Assembly: GCA_023053685.1 (NCBI GenBank)
Contig: JALIGW010000004.1
Span: forward strand, 83,474,664-83,538,663
Length of the DNA stretch: 64,000 bases
Direction: 5' to 3'
From: Diadophis punctatus similis
Taxonomy: Eukaryota; Chordata; Lepidosauria; Squamata; Dipsadidae
Positions 1 through 13,304 of this stretch are shown here, piece by piece. How positions within the stretch are numbered: position 1 is the stretch's first letter; each line of letters opens with the position of its first letter. Both the position numbers and the translations under genes were made by a program. The notes beneath the pieces were generated by a model. That model ran no database searches. It saw only the letters and a program-made list of their open reading frames with translations, and was not told the DNA's origin.

Positions 1-500
1 ACCCTTTTCTCCTTCCTTCCTTCCTTCCTTCTTCACGTCCTTCCTTTCCTCCTTCCTTCTTTTCCTTCTTCATGTCCTTCCTTTATTCACCCAAATCCTA
101 ACCCTGGAATTATAAATTTGGCAAGTTGAGTAATCAAACCACTCCCTTCCTTCCTTCCTTCCTTCCTTCCTTCCTTCCTTCCTTTCCATCCTTCATGTCC
201 TTCCTTCCTTCCTTCCTTCCTTCCTCCCTCCCTCTCTCCCTCCCACCCTTTTCTCCTTCCTTCCTTCCTTCCTTCTTCACGTCCTTCCTTTCCTCCTTCC
301 TTCTTTTCCTTCTTCATGTCCTTCCTTTATTCACCCAAATCCTAACCCTGGAATTATAAATTTGGCAAGCTGAGTAATCAAACCATTCCCTTCCTTCCTT
401 CCTTCCTTCCTTCCTTCCTTCCTTCCTTCCTTCCTTCCTTCCTTCCTTCCTTCCTTCCTTTCCATCCTTCATGTCCTTCCTTTCCTTCCTTTATTCACAT
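1..500 (+). repeat. CCTT microsatellite with a 244-bp tandem unit
   Basis: Runs of CCTT are interspersed with unique pieces. The block starting ACCCTTTTCTCC at base 1 recurs at 245, including a non-repetitive AACCCTGGAATTATAAATTT stretch, so the array is a two-copy 244-bp minisatellite that runs off the left edge. Confidence 0.85.
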
Positions 501-840
501 ACACACAGAGACACACTTTGGTTTCTGATTTTTCTAAGCAGCCCTCTTTAAAATGTAGTATTGCGACTACAACCCCCCAATTTGTTTTTTTATTGGACTA
601 TTGTTCATCTGGGAACAAAACATCCTGCATCCAACATGATATACTTTTTGCATCAATATATAAACAATGGAAAATGCACCCCAATTCCCCGATTCCATTT
701 CTACACACAAAACAGTATGAATTACCCATAAAGGTCGCTGCATACAGTATGTAACAGTTCCTACCTGATGTCTTAAGAAACATTACTTGTTGCTGTTATA
801 TAATGTGGTAAGCAGGCATCAAAGAAGGAAACAAGGGAAG

Positions 841-865
841 AGGTGAGGTGAGGTGAGGTGAGGTG

Positions 866-925
<60 letters not shown>
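841..925 (+). repeat. (GAGGT)n and (GT)n microsatellite
   Basis: About six GAGGT-type units pass into about 28 GT units. Confidence 0.9.
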
Positions 926-927
<2 letters not shown>

Positions 928-1046
928 CAATCCCTTGATTATTTGCCAGGAATGTTAGACCTAATTCAAGATTTATTTAACCTAATCCACCTCTCAGAAG
1001 GGTTTAGTTTCAGATATTGAGACTTTGGAAGTCTTTGGTTTGAGAC

Positions 1047-1279
1047 CAGGGGGGAAATGATACCGGTTCGACCCGGTTTAGGCATACTGGTAGCGGCGGC
1101 CACAGGTGGTTCGGAGAACCGGTAGCGGCAGCAGTGTGAGGCTCCGCCCACCCACCCGGACGTCGCCATTTTCTTGTTTTTAACCCTCTGCGCATGCGCA
1201 AAGCCTTCTGCGCATGCACAGAGGGTGAAAAAGCGTACACTTCCGAACCGGTAGGGAAGATAAGTAGATTTCACTGCTG
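1047..1279 (-). mobile_element. hAT-type MITE with target duplication
   Basis: Starts CAGGGGGGAAATG and ends CATTTCACTGCTG-like (TTTCACTGCTG), giving imperfect terminal inverted repeats. The flanks GTTTGAGAC at 1038-1046 and 1280-1288 are identical. The inside (CCGGTTCG, CGCATGCGCA) matches the copy at 20627. Confidence 0.65.
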
Positions 1280-1282
1280 GTT

Positions 1283-1760
1283 TGAGACTAAACTTTAGTT
1301 TGAGATTTTGGAAAAAGTGCAAAGAAGAGCAACTAAGATAATTAAAGGCCTGGAGACTAAAACATATGAAGAACGGTTGCAGGATTTGGGTTTGGCCAGT
1401 CAAGAGAAAAAAAAAAGGACTAAGGGGTGACACAACAGCAGTGTTCCAATGTTTGAGGGGCTGCCCCAAAGAGAAGAGGGGTCAACCTATTCTCCAAAGC
1501 ACCCGAAGGCAGGACGAGAAACAATGGATGGAAACTAATCAAGGAGAGAAGCAACCTGGAATTAAGGAGAAACTTCCTAACAGTGAGGACAATCAACCAG
1601 TGGAACAGCTTGCCACCAGAAGTTGTGGGTGTTCCATCACTGGAGGCTTTTAAGAAGAAGACACTGCATAGCCACTTGTCTGGAATGGTATGAATCTCCT
1701 GCTTGAGTAGGGGGTTGGACTAGAAGACCTCCAAGGTCCCTTCCAGCTCTGTTCTTTTTG
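1283..1760 (+). mobile_element. CR1 LINE 3' end
   Basis: Degenerate end of the CR1 reverse-transcriptase frame (LEKVQRRATK..., NNLPPEV-type words) followed by the usual GGGTTGGACTAGA tail. Frameshifted and not functional. Confidence 0.75.
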
Positions 1761-2103
1761 TTTTATTTTCCACGCTACTAGTTCATCCAAGGATGGTAAA
1801 AACTGGGTTTAACTGGATCACCCTCACAACAGATGCAGAGGGGAAATCTAATCATCCAATATCCATCGCTGATCATCCAATACCTGTAAAATATATGCAT
1901 GATACGATCTATGCAAAAATATTAACATCCTTAACTTGATGAATCCAAATTGGTATCTACAGCCTGATCTAATCTTTTTCTTTCTTTCTTTCTCTTTTTC
2001 TTTTTGTAGCTGAGGGGCCTGTTTCCAGCAGTCAAAGTTAGGAGAAGCTAAGAAGCTTATTAAGAGGTGATGCTCTGTTTGACTGTCGAGATAATCCAAT
2101 ATT

Positions 2104-2790
2104 TATTAAACACAAGCAAAGCCCGGCTTTTTGGATAGTAATTTCAGTAATTTGAAATTACCATTGCTGGCAGAGTTAGACAAGACAAGACTGGTTTTGT
2201 CTTGCAAAACAAAAAAAAAAATTTTTTTAAGGCCCAACGATATTTAGCATCAGCTGATCCCCTAAAGAATAAATGAAAATGAAAGAAACTATAAATTAAC
2301 AATGGCAACTTCTTATAAAGAAAACTTATATAAAAAGTTTTATACATGCCACTGGCCACCTGCTACATTAGCTAAAACGTTTAAAAATATGTCTAGCAAA
2401 TGTTGGAAATGTAACCAAAAACCGGGCACATATTACCTACCGTATGTGGTGAAAATGAGTTAAAGCAAAAAAAATAATAATAATTTTAAAATGGGCACAA
2501 ATACATAAGCCATTAGAAAAGATGATAGGGAAACGTGTCGATTTTAAACTTGAACTTTTTTCCATTAGGTATAGCACCAGAAAAAAATGATAAGCAAAAT
2601 GTATATTTAATATTGCATGTATCAACAGCAGCGAGGATTATCTTTGCGCAATATTGGAAAAAATAAAGAAATACCACAAGACGAAGAGATAATTAGGAAG
2701 ATACTGGGTTGTGCAACACGATGTTTATTAAGCACTAACAAAACGTAAACCATAGAAAATTAATGAAACTTAAAAATCAAAGAATAAATG
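2104..2790 (+). mobile_element. L1-like LINE ORF2 C-terminal fragment
   Basis: Broken frames read MSSKCWKCNQKPGTYY and later ITAARI-like words, which recur at 43.7 kb and 40.5 kb. These are typical of the zinc-knuckle end of L1 ORF2. Many stops. Confidence 0.55.
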
Positions 2791-3021
2791 AAAATATCTC
2801 CTAGATTCATCCGACGTACCCTAATAAGCTATGACGTATTTTCAAATGAGATTAAGGTACACATTTGGGTGTGGATTTCGTTGCCTGAGGCATATTCAGT
2901 CTATATCTGGAACTGGAAGAAGAACAGAAAGAGGTTAGGCAGATTTTCCCGGCTTAAGATTGGTGCTGTCTTTGCGAGAGATTAAAGTGGACTATGAAAT
3001 TGCTCTCAAAGAATGCTTTTA

Positions 3022-3149
3022 CAGGCAGTCCTCGACTTACAACGATTCATTTAATGACCGAAGTTACAATGGCACTGAAAGAAGTGACTTATGACCGTTT
3101 TTCACGTTGAAATATCCCCATGATCATGTGATCAAAATTTAGATGCTTG
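3022..3149 (+). mobile_element. Tigger-like MITE, 5' part
   Basis: Starts CAGGCAGTCCTCGACTTAC and follows the family to the GATCAAAATTTAGATGCTTG block, then stops where CR1 sequence begins. Confidence 0.7.
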
Positions 3150-4393
3150 ACATGGAGGGAAGTATGCAGTGGAGTACCCCAAGGCTCTGTTTTAGGCCCA
3201 GGACTCTTCAACATCTTCATCAATGACTTGGACGAGGGGATAGATGGGGAACTCATCAAATTTGCAGATGACACCAAACTGGCAGGAATAGCCAACTCTC
3301 CAGAAGACAGGCTCAAGATACAGAAGGATCTTGACAGACTTGAACATTGGGCGCTATCTAACAAAATGATATTCAATGGCGAAAAAAGTAAGGTTCTACA
3401 TTTAGGCAAGAAAAACAAAATGCACAGGTACAGTATATGTGGTACCTTGCTCAACAGTAGTAACTGTGAGAGGGACCTTGGAGTCCTAGTGGACAACCAT
3501 TTAAATATGAGCCAGCCGTGTGCAGCAGCTGCCAAAAAAGCCAACACAGTTCTAGGCTGCATTAACAGAGGGATAGAATCAAAATCGATGAGCCGAAGTG
3601 GCGCAGCGGTTAGAGAGCAGTACTGCAGGCTACTTTAGCTGACTGTGATCATTTGAGTTCAGCTGTTCAAATCTCAGGCTCAGGGTTGACTCAGCCTTCC
3701 ATCCTTCCGAGGTAGGTAAAATGAGGACCCAGATTGTTGGGGGCAATGTAAAATATATACATTGCTTAATGGTGTAAACCGCTTAGAGAGTGCTCGCACT
3801 ATGAGGCGGTATATAAATCTCACTAATAAATAAATAAATAAATCGCGCGAAGTGTTAATACCACTTTATAAGGCCTTGGTAAGGCCACACTTGGAATACT
3901 GCATTCAGTTTTGGTCACCACGATGTAAAAAGGATGTTGAGACTCTAGAAAGAGTGCAGAGAAGAGCAACCAAGATGATTAGGGGACTGGAGGCTAAAAC
4001 ATACGAAGAACGGTTGCTGGAATTGGGTATGTCTAGTTTAATGAAAAGAAGGACTAGGGGAGACATGATAGCACTGTTCCAATATCTCAGGGGTTGCCAC
4101 AAAGAAGAGGGAGTCAAACTATTCTCCAAAGCACCTGAAAGTAGAACAAGAAGCAATGGGTGGAAACTAAACAAGGAGAGAAGTAACTTAGAACTAAGAA
4201 GAAATTTCCTGACAGTTAGAACAATTAATCCATGGAACAACTTGCCTCCAGAAGTTGTGAATGCTCCAACACTGGAAGTTTTTAAGAAGATGTTGGACAA
4301 CCATTTGTCTGAAGTGGTGTAGGGTTTCCTGCCTAAGCAGGGGGTTGGACTAGAAGATCTCCAAGCTCTCTTCCAGCTCTATTCTGAATTTTA
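3150..4393 (+). mobile_element. CR1 LINE, RT domain to 3' end, split by a SINE
   Basis: The reverse-transcriptase frame is readable from [17 protein letters not shown] through FADDTKLAG (catalytic DD present) to the C-terminus [25 protein letters not shown] and NNLPPEVVNAPTLEVFKK. It is 5'-truncated. A SINE at 3588-3840 interrupts it. The 3' tail has GGGGTTGGACTAGAAGA. Confidence 0.88.
3588..3840 (+). mobile_element. Sauria-type tRNA-derived SINE nested in CR1
   Basis: tRNA-like head with box A (GTGGCGCAGCGG), body AATGAGGACCCAGATTGTTGG and CCGCTTAGAGAG, and a TAAA-repeat tail. AAATCG lies on both sides. The uninterrupted paralogue at 16.1 kb shows the empty site. Confidence 0.85.
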
Positions 4394-4674
4394 ATTTGAA
4401 TTTCCCATTATTACTTCTGTGGATGAGGATATCCAGGAAGGATATAGTGTGTTGTTCTTTTCTTCTTCCATTGTGCATTTTATTCCTTGGAGCACGTTGA
4501 TTGTTTCTGTCTCCAGTTGCTCTGTTTTTATTAAGACAATGGTGTTGTCCACATACCAGCTCCATAGTTTTGGTTGTGGGAGTGTTCTAGTTTCTAGACG
4601 CTGAGAGCGGCGAGGCCATGGGTGTTCCTCTGATTTGTTGGTCTACCTGTCCATCAAACTGAAAGCCTCACACT

Positions 4675-4727
4675 CCCTCGCTCTGATGACGTTACCTAGT
4701 TGGGTCGTGAAACATCTGCAAGAGAAC
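4675..4727 (+). ncRNA. Hammerhead-like motif, degenerate
   Basis: CTGATGA at 4683, a GTTACC/GGGT arm pair and GAAAC at 4709, but ATC instead of GTC at the cleavage site and a weak stem I. Confidence 0.3.
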
Positions 4728-5239
4728 AACCAACCTTGAGAGAGCAACAAGGACTCCAATTTCTGGACGTTGTTAGAATATAGATTTTCTTAGCCAAACC
4801 GGCCAGTGCATTTCTCTGTTTGGCTTGGTGAAGTAAGAAGCAGTCGTTCGTAGTCTTTGTGTGTGTTATTCTCTACAAGCTAATCTATCTACCATCTCTA
4901 GAAATGATTAGGATTTTGTGAAACCTTTGCTTGTCCTTTTCCCATGGCCCCATAACCACAAGTTTAAAAAGGGAGAGAGAGGGAGACGGTGAGTAAGTGA
5001 CTAAAAATGAATCATTCAACCCACTCTTTCTTAAATTTCCTCTTTTCTTTTTTTGAGCTACGGGGCAGATGAGAAAAAAAATACACACCCACAGAAAACA
5101 GTGAAGAAATCTAGAATTTTAGCTTTCATGTTTTTGATGGCATCTTCACCCTCCAGCCCAAAACAAGCGAAGGAACAAATCAAACGTGAGTTCCTACCAG
5201 TTCTAACCGGTTATTTAGAACAGTTAGTAAATTATTGTC

Positions 5240-5745
5240 ACTTTACTTTCAAAGTGACAATAAAGTTATTATTCTATTCTGTTCTGTTCTGTTCTATTAA
5301 TTCTATTCCTGTCCTGTCCTGTCCTTCTATTTATTCCTGTCCTGTCCTGTCCGGTCCTATCCTTCTATTCTATAATTCTATAATTCTATAATTCTATAAT
5401 TCTATAATTCTATAATTCTATTCTATTCTATTCTATTCTATATTCTATTCTATTCTATATTCTATATTCTATATTATATTCTAATTCTATATTCTATTCT
5501 ATTCTATATTCTATTACATTCTATATTCTATATTCTATTCTAATTCTATATTCTATTCTATTCTATTTCTCTATATTCTATTCTATTCTATTCTATTCTA
5601 TTCTATTCTATTCTATTCTATTCTATTCTATTCTATTCTATTCTATTCTATTCTATTCTATTCTATTCTATTCTATTCTATTCTATTCTATTCTATTCTA
5701 TTCCAGTCTAGTCCTGTCCTGTCCTGTCCTGTCCTGTCCTGCCAA
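5240..5745 (+). repeat. (TTCTA)n/(TCCTG)n pentanucleotide array
   Basis: TTCTG, TCCTG, TTCTA and TATTC variants form about 500 bases of related pentamers. Confidence 0.9.
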
Positions 5746-5759
5746 ATAAAAAGAGACCT

Positions 5760-6240
5760 CCTTTCCTGCATCCTGCCTCCATTTTATTTCCAGCGTCTTT
5801 CTCCTGTCTTGGAACCAGATCGGATTTTTCTTCCCACACTACGTTCTAGCTTTCTTTTCTTCCTCATCAACTTTGGGCATATTTTAAGGTGGTCCTTCAG
5901 CCTCTTTCTTGACCCTAAGTGCATTCCCCAAACTCCTTGGAAGAAAACTGGGTTAGAAATAAGTCATCAGTAATTTCTACTCCTTGCGCATTTAGAGTCT
6001 GCTTTTCCCACCGAGTAGAGAAACCACCCACTTCAGAGAAGTTCCGAGCAGTGAGCGGCTGCCATCCGATTCTTCTCTCCAAAAATTAGATCTGTAGAGC
6101 AACAGCTGAGATGCAAGACTTAAGACTAAGGCATTGTTGAGCCTAAGACATAATAGCTTCCCGGAATTAATACTTCCTCCACCTATTAAACATTTACTAC
6201 AGGTTCAGCGCTGACCTTGCCACAGTAATTCATGGGATGT
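5760..6240. other. Unique intergenic DNA
   Basis: No recognisable element or coding frame was seen. Confidence 0.4.
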
Positions 6241-6339
6241 GATTAAGAGTTTATGCATTGCCCAATAACAAAACAACAAAGCCCAAACCGCCTTTGCAGT
6301 GTTGACATAATAGGAGAAACAGAGAGAGAAGGAAAGAGA

Positions 6340-6474
<135 letters not shown>

Positions 6475-6554
6475 ACACTTTTAATTATAATGAAGATATT
6501 AAACTGATAGCTTGTTGGTTTTTTTAGGATCAACCATTAATAGTAAATGTCTAC

Positions 6555-6690
6555 GGAGGTTCTCAGTCATCCAGGTCGTGGTTGTCCCAAAGGTGCTTGT
6601 TCAAGAGGCAACTGGACTTTCTGGTTTTTCTTTGAAAAAACAAGGAAGTCCAGTTGCCTCTTGAAAAAGCACCTTTGGGACATTAACAGT
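6555..6690. repeat. Foldback repeat with GTCCAGTTGCC arms
   Basis: The left arm (GTCCCAAAGGTGC, TTCAAGAGGCAACTGGACTT) is mirrored by AAGTCCAGTTGCCTCTTGAA and GCACCTTTGGGAC, giving a hairpin with arms of about 50 bases. Related copies lie at 23.6, 60.3 and 60.9 kb. Confidence 0.7.
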
Positions 6691-6716
6691 AAAGGAACAA
6701 GCAGTCAAAAAATATG

Positions 6717-6925
6717 TTGCCCACTAAGGGGCTGCCCCAAAGAAGAGGGGGGTCAACTTATTCTCCAAAGCACCTGAAGGCAGGACGAGAAACATTGGAT
6801 GGAAACTCGTCAAGGAGAGAAGCAACCTGGAACTAAGGAGAAACTTCCTAACAGTGAGGACAATCAACCGGTGGAACAGCTTGCCACCAGAAGTTTTAGG
6901 TGCTTCATCACTGGAGGTTTGTTGC
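6717..6925 (+). mobile_element. CR1 3' fragment
   Basis: Matches the GGGGCTGCC to CCACCAGAAG block of other CR1 copies in the window. Confidence 0.65.
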
Positions 6926-7507
6926 TGTTGCTTTTAACTAGAGATTGCTATTTATTGATGATGTGGGTTTCTCTTCGCATTTACAAAGGCACAAACATTT
7001 CATTTAAAGTATATAACTGAAGGAAAGAAATCAAACGTGATTTCTAACCATAGTGCCAGCTAGCTGCAGTGATGGCAGGTACCACGCATGGGGGTGGGGG
7101 AAGAGAGGATCGGGCGAGGGGGGGGGGAGGGAGAAAGGAGGGAGGGGAAGGGCAGCCTGCACAGACTACTACTACAGACAAAGGGTTTGCCAATGTCAAC
7201 TGTCCCTATTCGGCCCTTCCCTTCTTTTTATGCTAACCATCTTGCCTGGTTTACATTTCCCATAAAAACTCTCATTGGCACCCGAGCTTTATTTTTATTT
7301 TTTTTATAAAACACCTTCATTATTTATTTATTTATTGGCTCAAAAAAATAATAATAGAGGGCAGTCAATAATAGATAGACAGAGAAGCCAAACTGAACAG
7401 CCTCAAAATAAAATTAATAAATCAGCAGCAAATTGTCTTGCGGGAGACTCCCGATCTCAAGTGCACGTGTACCAAAAGTCCTACAGTAATTAAAAAGGTG
7501 CACGTGC

Positions 7508-7511
7508 ACAC

Positions 7512-7554
<43 letters not shown>
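7508..7554 (+). repeat. (CA)n microsatellite
   Basis: About 22 CA units. Confidence 0.95.
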
Positions 7555-7555
<1 letters not shown>

Positions 7556-7599
7556 ATTGTCGCCCATTTTGCCTCAAACAGACTGGAGAGGGTAAGTCA

Positions 7600-7773
<174 letters not shown>

Positions 7774-7954
7774 TCATTACAATAACAAACTTAAAACTTT
7801 TCAAATTTCTTCTCTCGGATGTCCAGGACTGTCTGAATCCTTTTTAGCACTTCTCATGAAATGGTCGCCCTGGTGTATCCTTAGCAAGAAAGGGAGGGGT
7901 GCCAAATGGTCCAAAAACCTGTTTCTTGGAAATGAGCCACTGTAATTGGCATCT

Positions 7955-8560
7955 CATTCTCTATTTTTTTATTATTATTTTTTTCTTTTTTTTTACTTCT
8001 TTTTTATTGAAAAAGTTTTATGCGTACAAAGTACAAACATTTTTTTGTTGTTTTCTCCCCCCCCTCCCCCCCTCCCTCCCCCCCCAACTCCCCCTCCCCC
8101 CTCCCTGGACTTCCCAGAACATACACAGGGTATAATATAGTTTACACAAATATAAAACTAAAATATACTAGCAAATTATTAACTTCCAAATATCATAAGA
8201 TCTTAACTCCTTATACTGTAAATAACAAGATTAAATTAATATTGCAGTTTGGGGAATAAGTATGGAAGGTAATGTAATGTAATAAGAGGCTAAATTGGTA
8301 GAGAATAAGATTAAAAGTATATTATAGGGTGGGAATAAGTACTGGGAATAAGTATAGATTGCAATCTAATGTAACAGAGATTAAATGAATGTGAAGTTGT
8401 TAAGTATTTTTTAGATATGGTTTAAGTTGGTTTTGAATTTAACAATTGCGGCCAGGTTGCTGATGGTATAAAATCAATATTGCATTTGGCAGAAAGGGCA
8501 AAAATTTTACAACATTTTAAAGGCTATTTAAATTACTCATTCTCTTTATCGAGCTCTACC
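7955..8560 (-). mobile_element. Probable L1-like 3' end, antisense
   Basis: T-rich start, then TTATTGAAAAAGTTTTATG and a C-rich block, as expected from the reverse complement of a polyadenylated LINE 3' UTR. No coding part remains, so the assignment is tentative. Confidence 0.35.
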
Positions 8561-8602
8561 TGCTCCAAAGGAATTTCCTCTATTCGAAATGTCCGACTGG
8601 TT

Positions 8603-8919
<317 letters not shown>

Positions 8920-8922
8920 TCA

Positions 8923-9306
<384 letters not shown>

Positions 9307-9309
9307 CTT

Positions 9310-9830
9310 TTATTTTTTATTTTTTTATTTATTTGCTTGTTTGTCAAACATGTACAGGATGGTAGTTTTTTGTATAAACATAACATAAGTAAAAAGTAGC
9401 AATAAAAGAGTACCGATAAAAGATAAAAGACAATAGGACAATAGGACAGGGACGGTAGGCACAGTGGTGCGCTTATGCACGCCCCTTACAGACCTCTTAG
9501 GAATGGGGTGAGGTTGACTGTAGACCGTCTAAGGTTAAAGTTGAGGGGTTTGGGGAAGAAACCACAGAGTCAGATAGTGCATTCCAGGCACTGACCACTC
9601 TGTTGCTGAAGTCATATTTTCTGCAATCAAGTTTGGAGCTGTTCACTTTAAGTTTGTATCTATTGTGTGCTCTTGTATTGTTGCGGTTGAAGTTTAAGTA
9701 GTCGTTGACGGGTAGGACATTGTAGCTGATAATTTTATGTACTACGCTTAGGTCAGACCGGCGTAGTTCTAAGTTGTCTAAGCCCAAAATTTCAAGGCTG
9801 GTGGCATAAGGTATTCTACCAGGTATTTAA
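9310..9830 (-). mobile_element. Second type of non-LTR retrotransposon, C-terminal end
   Basis: A minus-strand frame (96 codons, 9497-9787) carries NLELRRSDLSVVHKI, TRAHNRYKLKV and LDCRKYDFSNRVVSAWNAL. These words typify the end of non-LTR RT proteins outside the CR1 group seen elsewhere here. The clade is not resolved. Confidence 0.55.
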
Positions 9831-10384
9831 CCGTCCTCTGATTTTAAGCCACGGTTTGTTTGTTTTGGAGAGAGCTGCCTGCTCAAGTGATAAGGAAAGT
9901 GAGACATTGCTCTCCCTGGTAAACAAGATGTTGCAGACACGAAGAGGTGGTCGGTACTACAAAGCCACATATCTATTCCTCTCTCAACATCCTGCTCGGG
10001 GCTGGGCGGCCACTTGAAAGGCAGCGCCAGCGGAACTAAAGAGTAAGATGTGTTATCGCTTGCAAGTACTTTACCCTAGTAGTTCCTCTGCGTGTTTATG
10101 GCCCCGTAGTTGGGCTGAAGAGTCCAGAGTGGAGGTGAATATTTTGAACATTCAAAAGAGAGGGAGAGGTTTCCCACCTGGTGTAAAAGTGATTGTGACT
10201 AGAAAAATATCCCATGGTGGGATATTATCTAAGCTGGCATGTGCAGTTTTCGACTTACAAGCCACAATTTGCTCACTAAGCCAGAATTCATTCTCAGCCA
10301 ATAACCTGGCATTATTTGTCTACAAAATGAATCAAACATGAAATATAGGCATTTCTTATATATTAGATATCAATATCAATAAAT

Positions 10385-10388
10385 ATAT

Positions 10389-10461
<73 letters not shown>

Positions 10462-10526
10462 CTATCTATATCTATATCTATATCTATATCTATATCTATA
10501 TCTATATCTATCTATCTATCTATCTA

Positions 10527-10609
<83 letters not shown>

Positions 10610-10649
10610 ACCGATATATATCTATATCTACATCTATATCTAAATCTAT

Positions 10650-10726
<77 letters not shown>

Positions 10727-10777
10727 CTACATCTATATCTATAGGGAGGGAGGGAGGGAGGGAGGGAGGGAGGGAGG

Positions 10778-10862
<85 letters not shown>
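10385..10862. repeat. Composite (TA)n/(TCTATA)n/(GGGA)n/(GA)n array
   Basis: Four alternating TA and TCTATA blocks are followed by about 10 GGGA units and about 40 GA units. Confidence 0.95.
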
Positions 10863-10866
<4 letters not shown>

Positions 10867-11385
10867 GAATCAAAATCACATGAAGTATTAGAACTGCTTT
10901 GTAAATCCTTAGTAAGGCCGCACCTGCATCCAGATTTGGTCCCCACATTACAAAAAAGATGTTGAGACTTTGGAAAAAGTGCAGAGAAGAGCAGCTAAGA
11001 TGATTAAAGGCCTGGAGACTAAAACATAGGAAGAATAGTTGCAGGATTTAGGGTTGGCTAGTCTAGTGAAAAGAAGGACCGAGGTGACATGATAGCAGTA
11101 TTCCGGTATTTGAGGGGCTGCCACAAAGAGGAGGGGGTCGACTTATTATCCAAAGCACCAGAAGGCAGGACAAGAAACCAGGGATGGAAACTGATCAAAG
11201 AGAGAAACAACCTGGAATTAAAGAGAAACTTCCTAACAGTGACAACAATTAACCAGTGGAACAACTTGCCACCAGAAGTTGTGGGTGTTCCAACATTTGT
11301 CTGACATGGTATACGGTTTCCTGCTTGAGCAGGGGGTTGGACTAGCAGACCTCCAAGGTCTCTTCTTACTCTGTTATTCTGTTCC
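10863..11385 (+). mobile_element. CR1 3' fragment
   Basis: TTGAGACTTTGGAAAAAGTG through GGGGGTTGGACTAGCAGA, in the same order as the other copies. Confidence 0.75.
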
Positions 11386-11389
11386 ATTG

Positions 11390-11900
11390 AAGCCCCATGC
11401 GGCTGGGGCACGAAAGAAGCCAGAATCAGGTAGATTTCAGCCTGTCTCTTAATGCAAATCTGGGTAATTACAGAATTTTGGAATTGTAACAATTTTCTAC
11501 CTCATTTGTAGGCCGTTAATTAAGGTGGAGTTTGTCTGAATGATTTGACTTGCCTCTTGCCAGCTTTCTTGCTACCTACATAGTCACTTGCGAGAGAAGC
11601 TGCCAACAGACTCATCCTATTTCTTGACTGTTTATATAGTTTCATTCGTCCTTTCCGTTCCTTTCCCTGCCTCTTCCCAATCTCTCATAATTAGGCTTTT
11701 GATATGGGTTAATAGTCGTAGCTGCTTAATTTAGTTGTTGTTGAAGAAAGGCATGATGTACTTATGGCTCCCTTACAAGACCTTAGTCATTTTGACTAAT
11801 AGTACTTGTGTGCAATATTAGTCACCTGATGGGATGGTTGCCGGTTGGAGTTTAAGTGAATTGGCGAATGGAAGAATTAAATTGCTTGGCAGACCTGTTT
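11390..11900. other. Unique intergenic DNA
   Basis: No recognisable element was seen. Confidence 0.4.
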
Positions 11901-11902
<2 letters not shown>

Positions 11903-11990
<88 letters not shown>

Positions 11991-12120
11991 CGCTCTCGCT
12001 CTCGCTCTCGCTCTCGCTCTCGCTCTCGCTCTCGCTCTCGCTCTCGCTCTCGCTCTCGCTCTCGCTCTCTCGCTCTCTCGCTCTCGCTCTCGCTCTCACT
12101 CTCACTCTCACTCTCTGTCT
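11903..12120 (+). repeat. (CT)n and (CTCGCT)n CpG-bearing microsatellite
   Basis: About 40 CT units pass into about 18 CTCGCT-type hexamers and then CACTCT. Apparent Arg/Ser repeat proteins in this region are artefacts. Confidence 0.95.
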
Positions 12121-12445
12121 TTGAATGAAGCTTGATCTCAGCTCAAGAGATCTTGGTTCCGTTATGGAACCAAGTTCCATAAGCCCTTGGTTACACTTTA
12201 TGGAACCAAGTGATATTAAAGATTGCAGGATCCAATCTGCGTCGGTCACCGGGACCAGAGGTTTAGTCTTCTGGAAGTTCAGATTTGTGCTGGTGGAGCC
12301 CATCTTCAGGGAACTTCTCCATAGCAGAATGTGTGTTTTGGGTTATTCTGGGTGTTACGTTCCAATGAACGAGGACATACGTTCAATTTTGCATCTACTA
12401 TGATTGTTGGCAGAGCAGGGACAAAAACAGCCAGGGAAGCCAGGG

Positions 12446-12690
12446 ATCCATCATTTCTCAACTCAATGGAAAAAGGTGTTGGGCACAATAGATCCATCCA
12501 TCTGAACTGAATGGAAGATTTAGGATGATTCATCATGTTCTCAACTTGGTGGAAGATCCATCATGTTCTCAAATCAATGGAAAAAGCTGCTTGGCACAGT
12601 AGATCCATCATGTTCTCAACTCAATGGAAGATTTTGCATTGTCCATCCTGTTCTCCACTCAATGAGAAAAGGTGTTGGGCACAGTAGAAT
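12446..12690 (+). repeat. Degenerate minisatellite with GATCCATCATGTTCTCAA units
   Basis: Six or seven units start GATCCATCATG or close variants. About 46-base units ending GTGTTGGGCACAGTA alternate with shorter units of about 36 bases. Confidence 0.7.
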
Positions 12691-12699
12691 CACAGTTTT

Positions 12700-13300
12700 G
12701 AGAGGGGTAGCTTTCCTTGTGCAAGTTAGATGCCACCGATGCACCTTGGTTGAAACGTTCTCTTCTTCAGTCAAACATTGAGGTTTAGAGCGTCAAGTGA
12801 CTTGAACAGTAAAGTTGGGAACAACTATGCAGCTCTTAGTTGTAGTACATAAGAGAAGTTTTCTCTGAGATGTTATTGCTGGCGAGAAAGACAAGGAAGT
12901 TGGGAAGGCGAGCTCAAGTCATGAAAAGATTTAATGCATCTCCTTGTTGGCTCTCGCTCAAACGTACAATTTCCCCTCCACGGCCTTCAGGTTGGACAAA
13001 TAATGTGACTTTTTCCTCTTTGTGGCTTTCATGTCATCATGGGTTGTGCGGTCAACAGGGAGTGTCTCTGATCTTAAAACCGGATAGCATGCATTGAACT
13101 TGGTGGAGTTGTTTGTTCGGGATAAATATTTGGATATGTTTGTCTTCCACGCTTTAAGAAGAACGAGAAGCTAGAAATCATAATTCAAAAATGACAAGGG
13201 GAAAAAAACATGGAGCTCTCAGAAGGCAAGGCCAAGGAGACGAGGATATGAATTGTTCATATTCAATTCGGAACTGAATGAACACCTCGTTCTTGTACAT
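12700..13300. other. Unique intergenic DNA
   Basis: No supported gene or repeat was seen. Confidence 0.35.
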
Positions 13301-13304
13301 TACA

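Noticed and set aside
10380..10860. Origin of replication or matrix attachment at the TA array
   Set aside because: The AT content is a simple microsatellite and nothing else supports a specific function.
11818..12303. Arg/Ser and Arg/Glu repeat proteins resembling SR splicing factors
   Set aside because: They arise only from the CT/CTCGCT array on both strands; no RRM or flanking exon structure is present.
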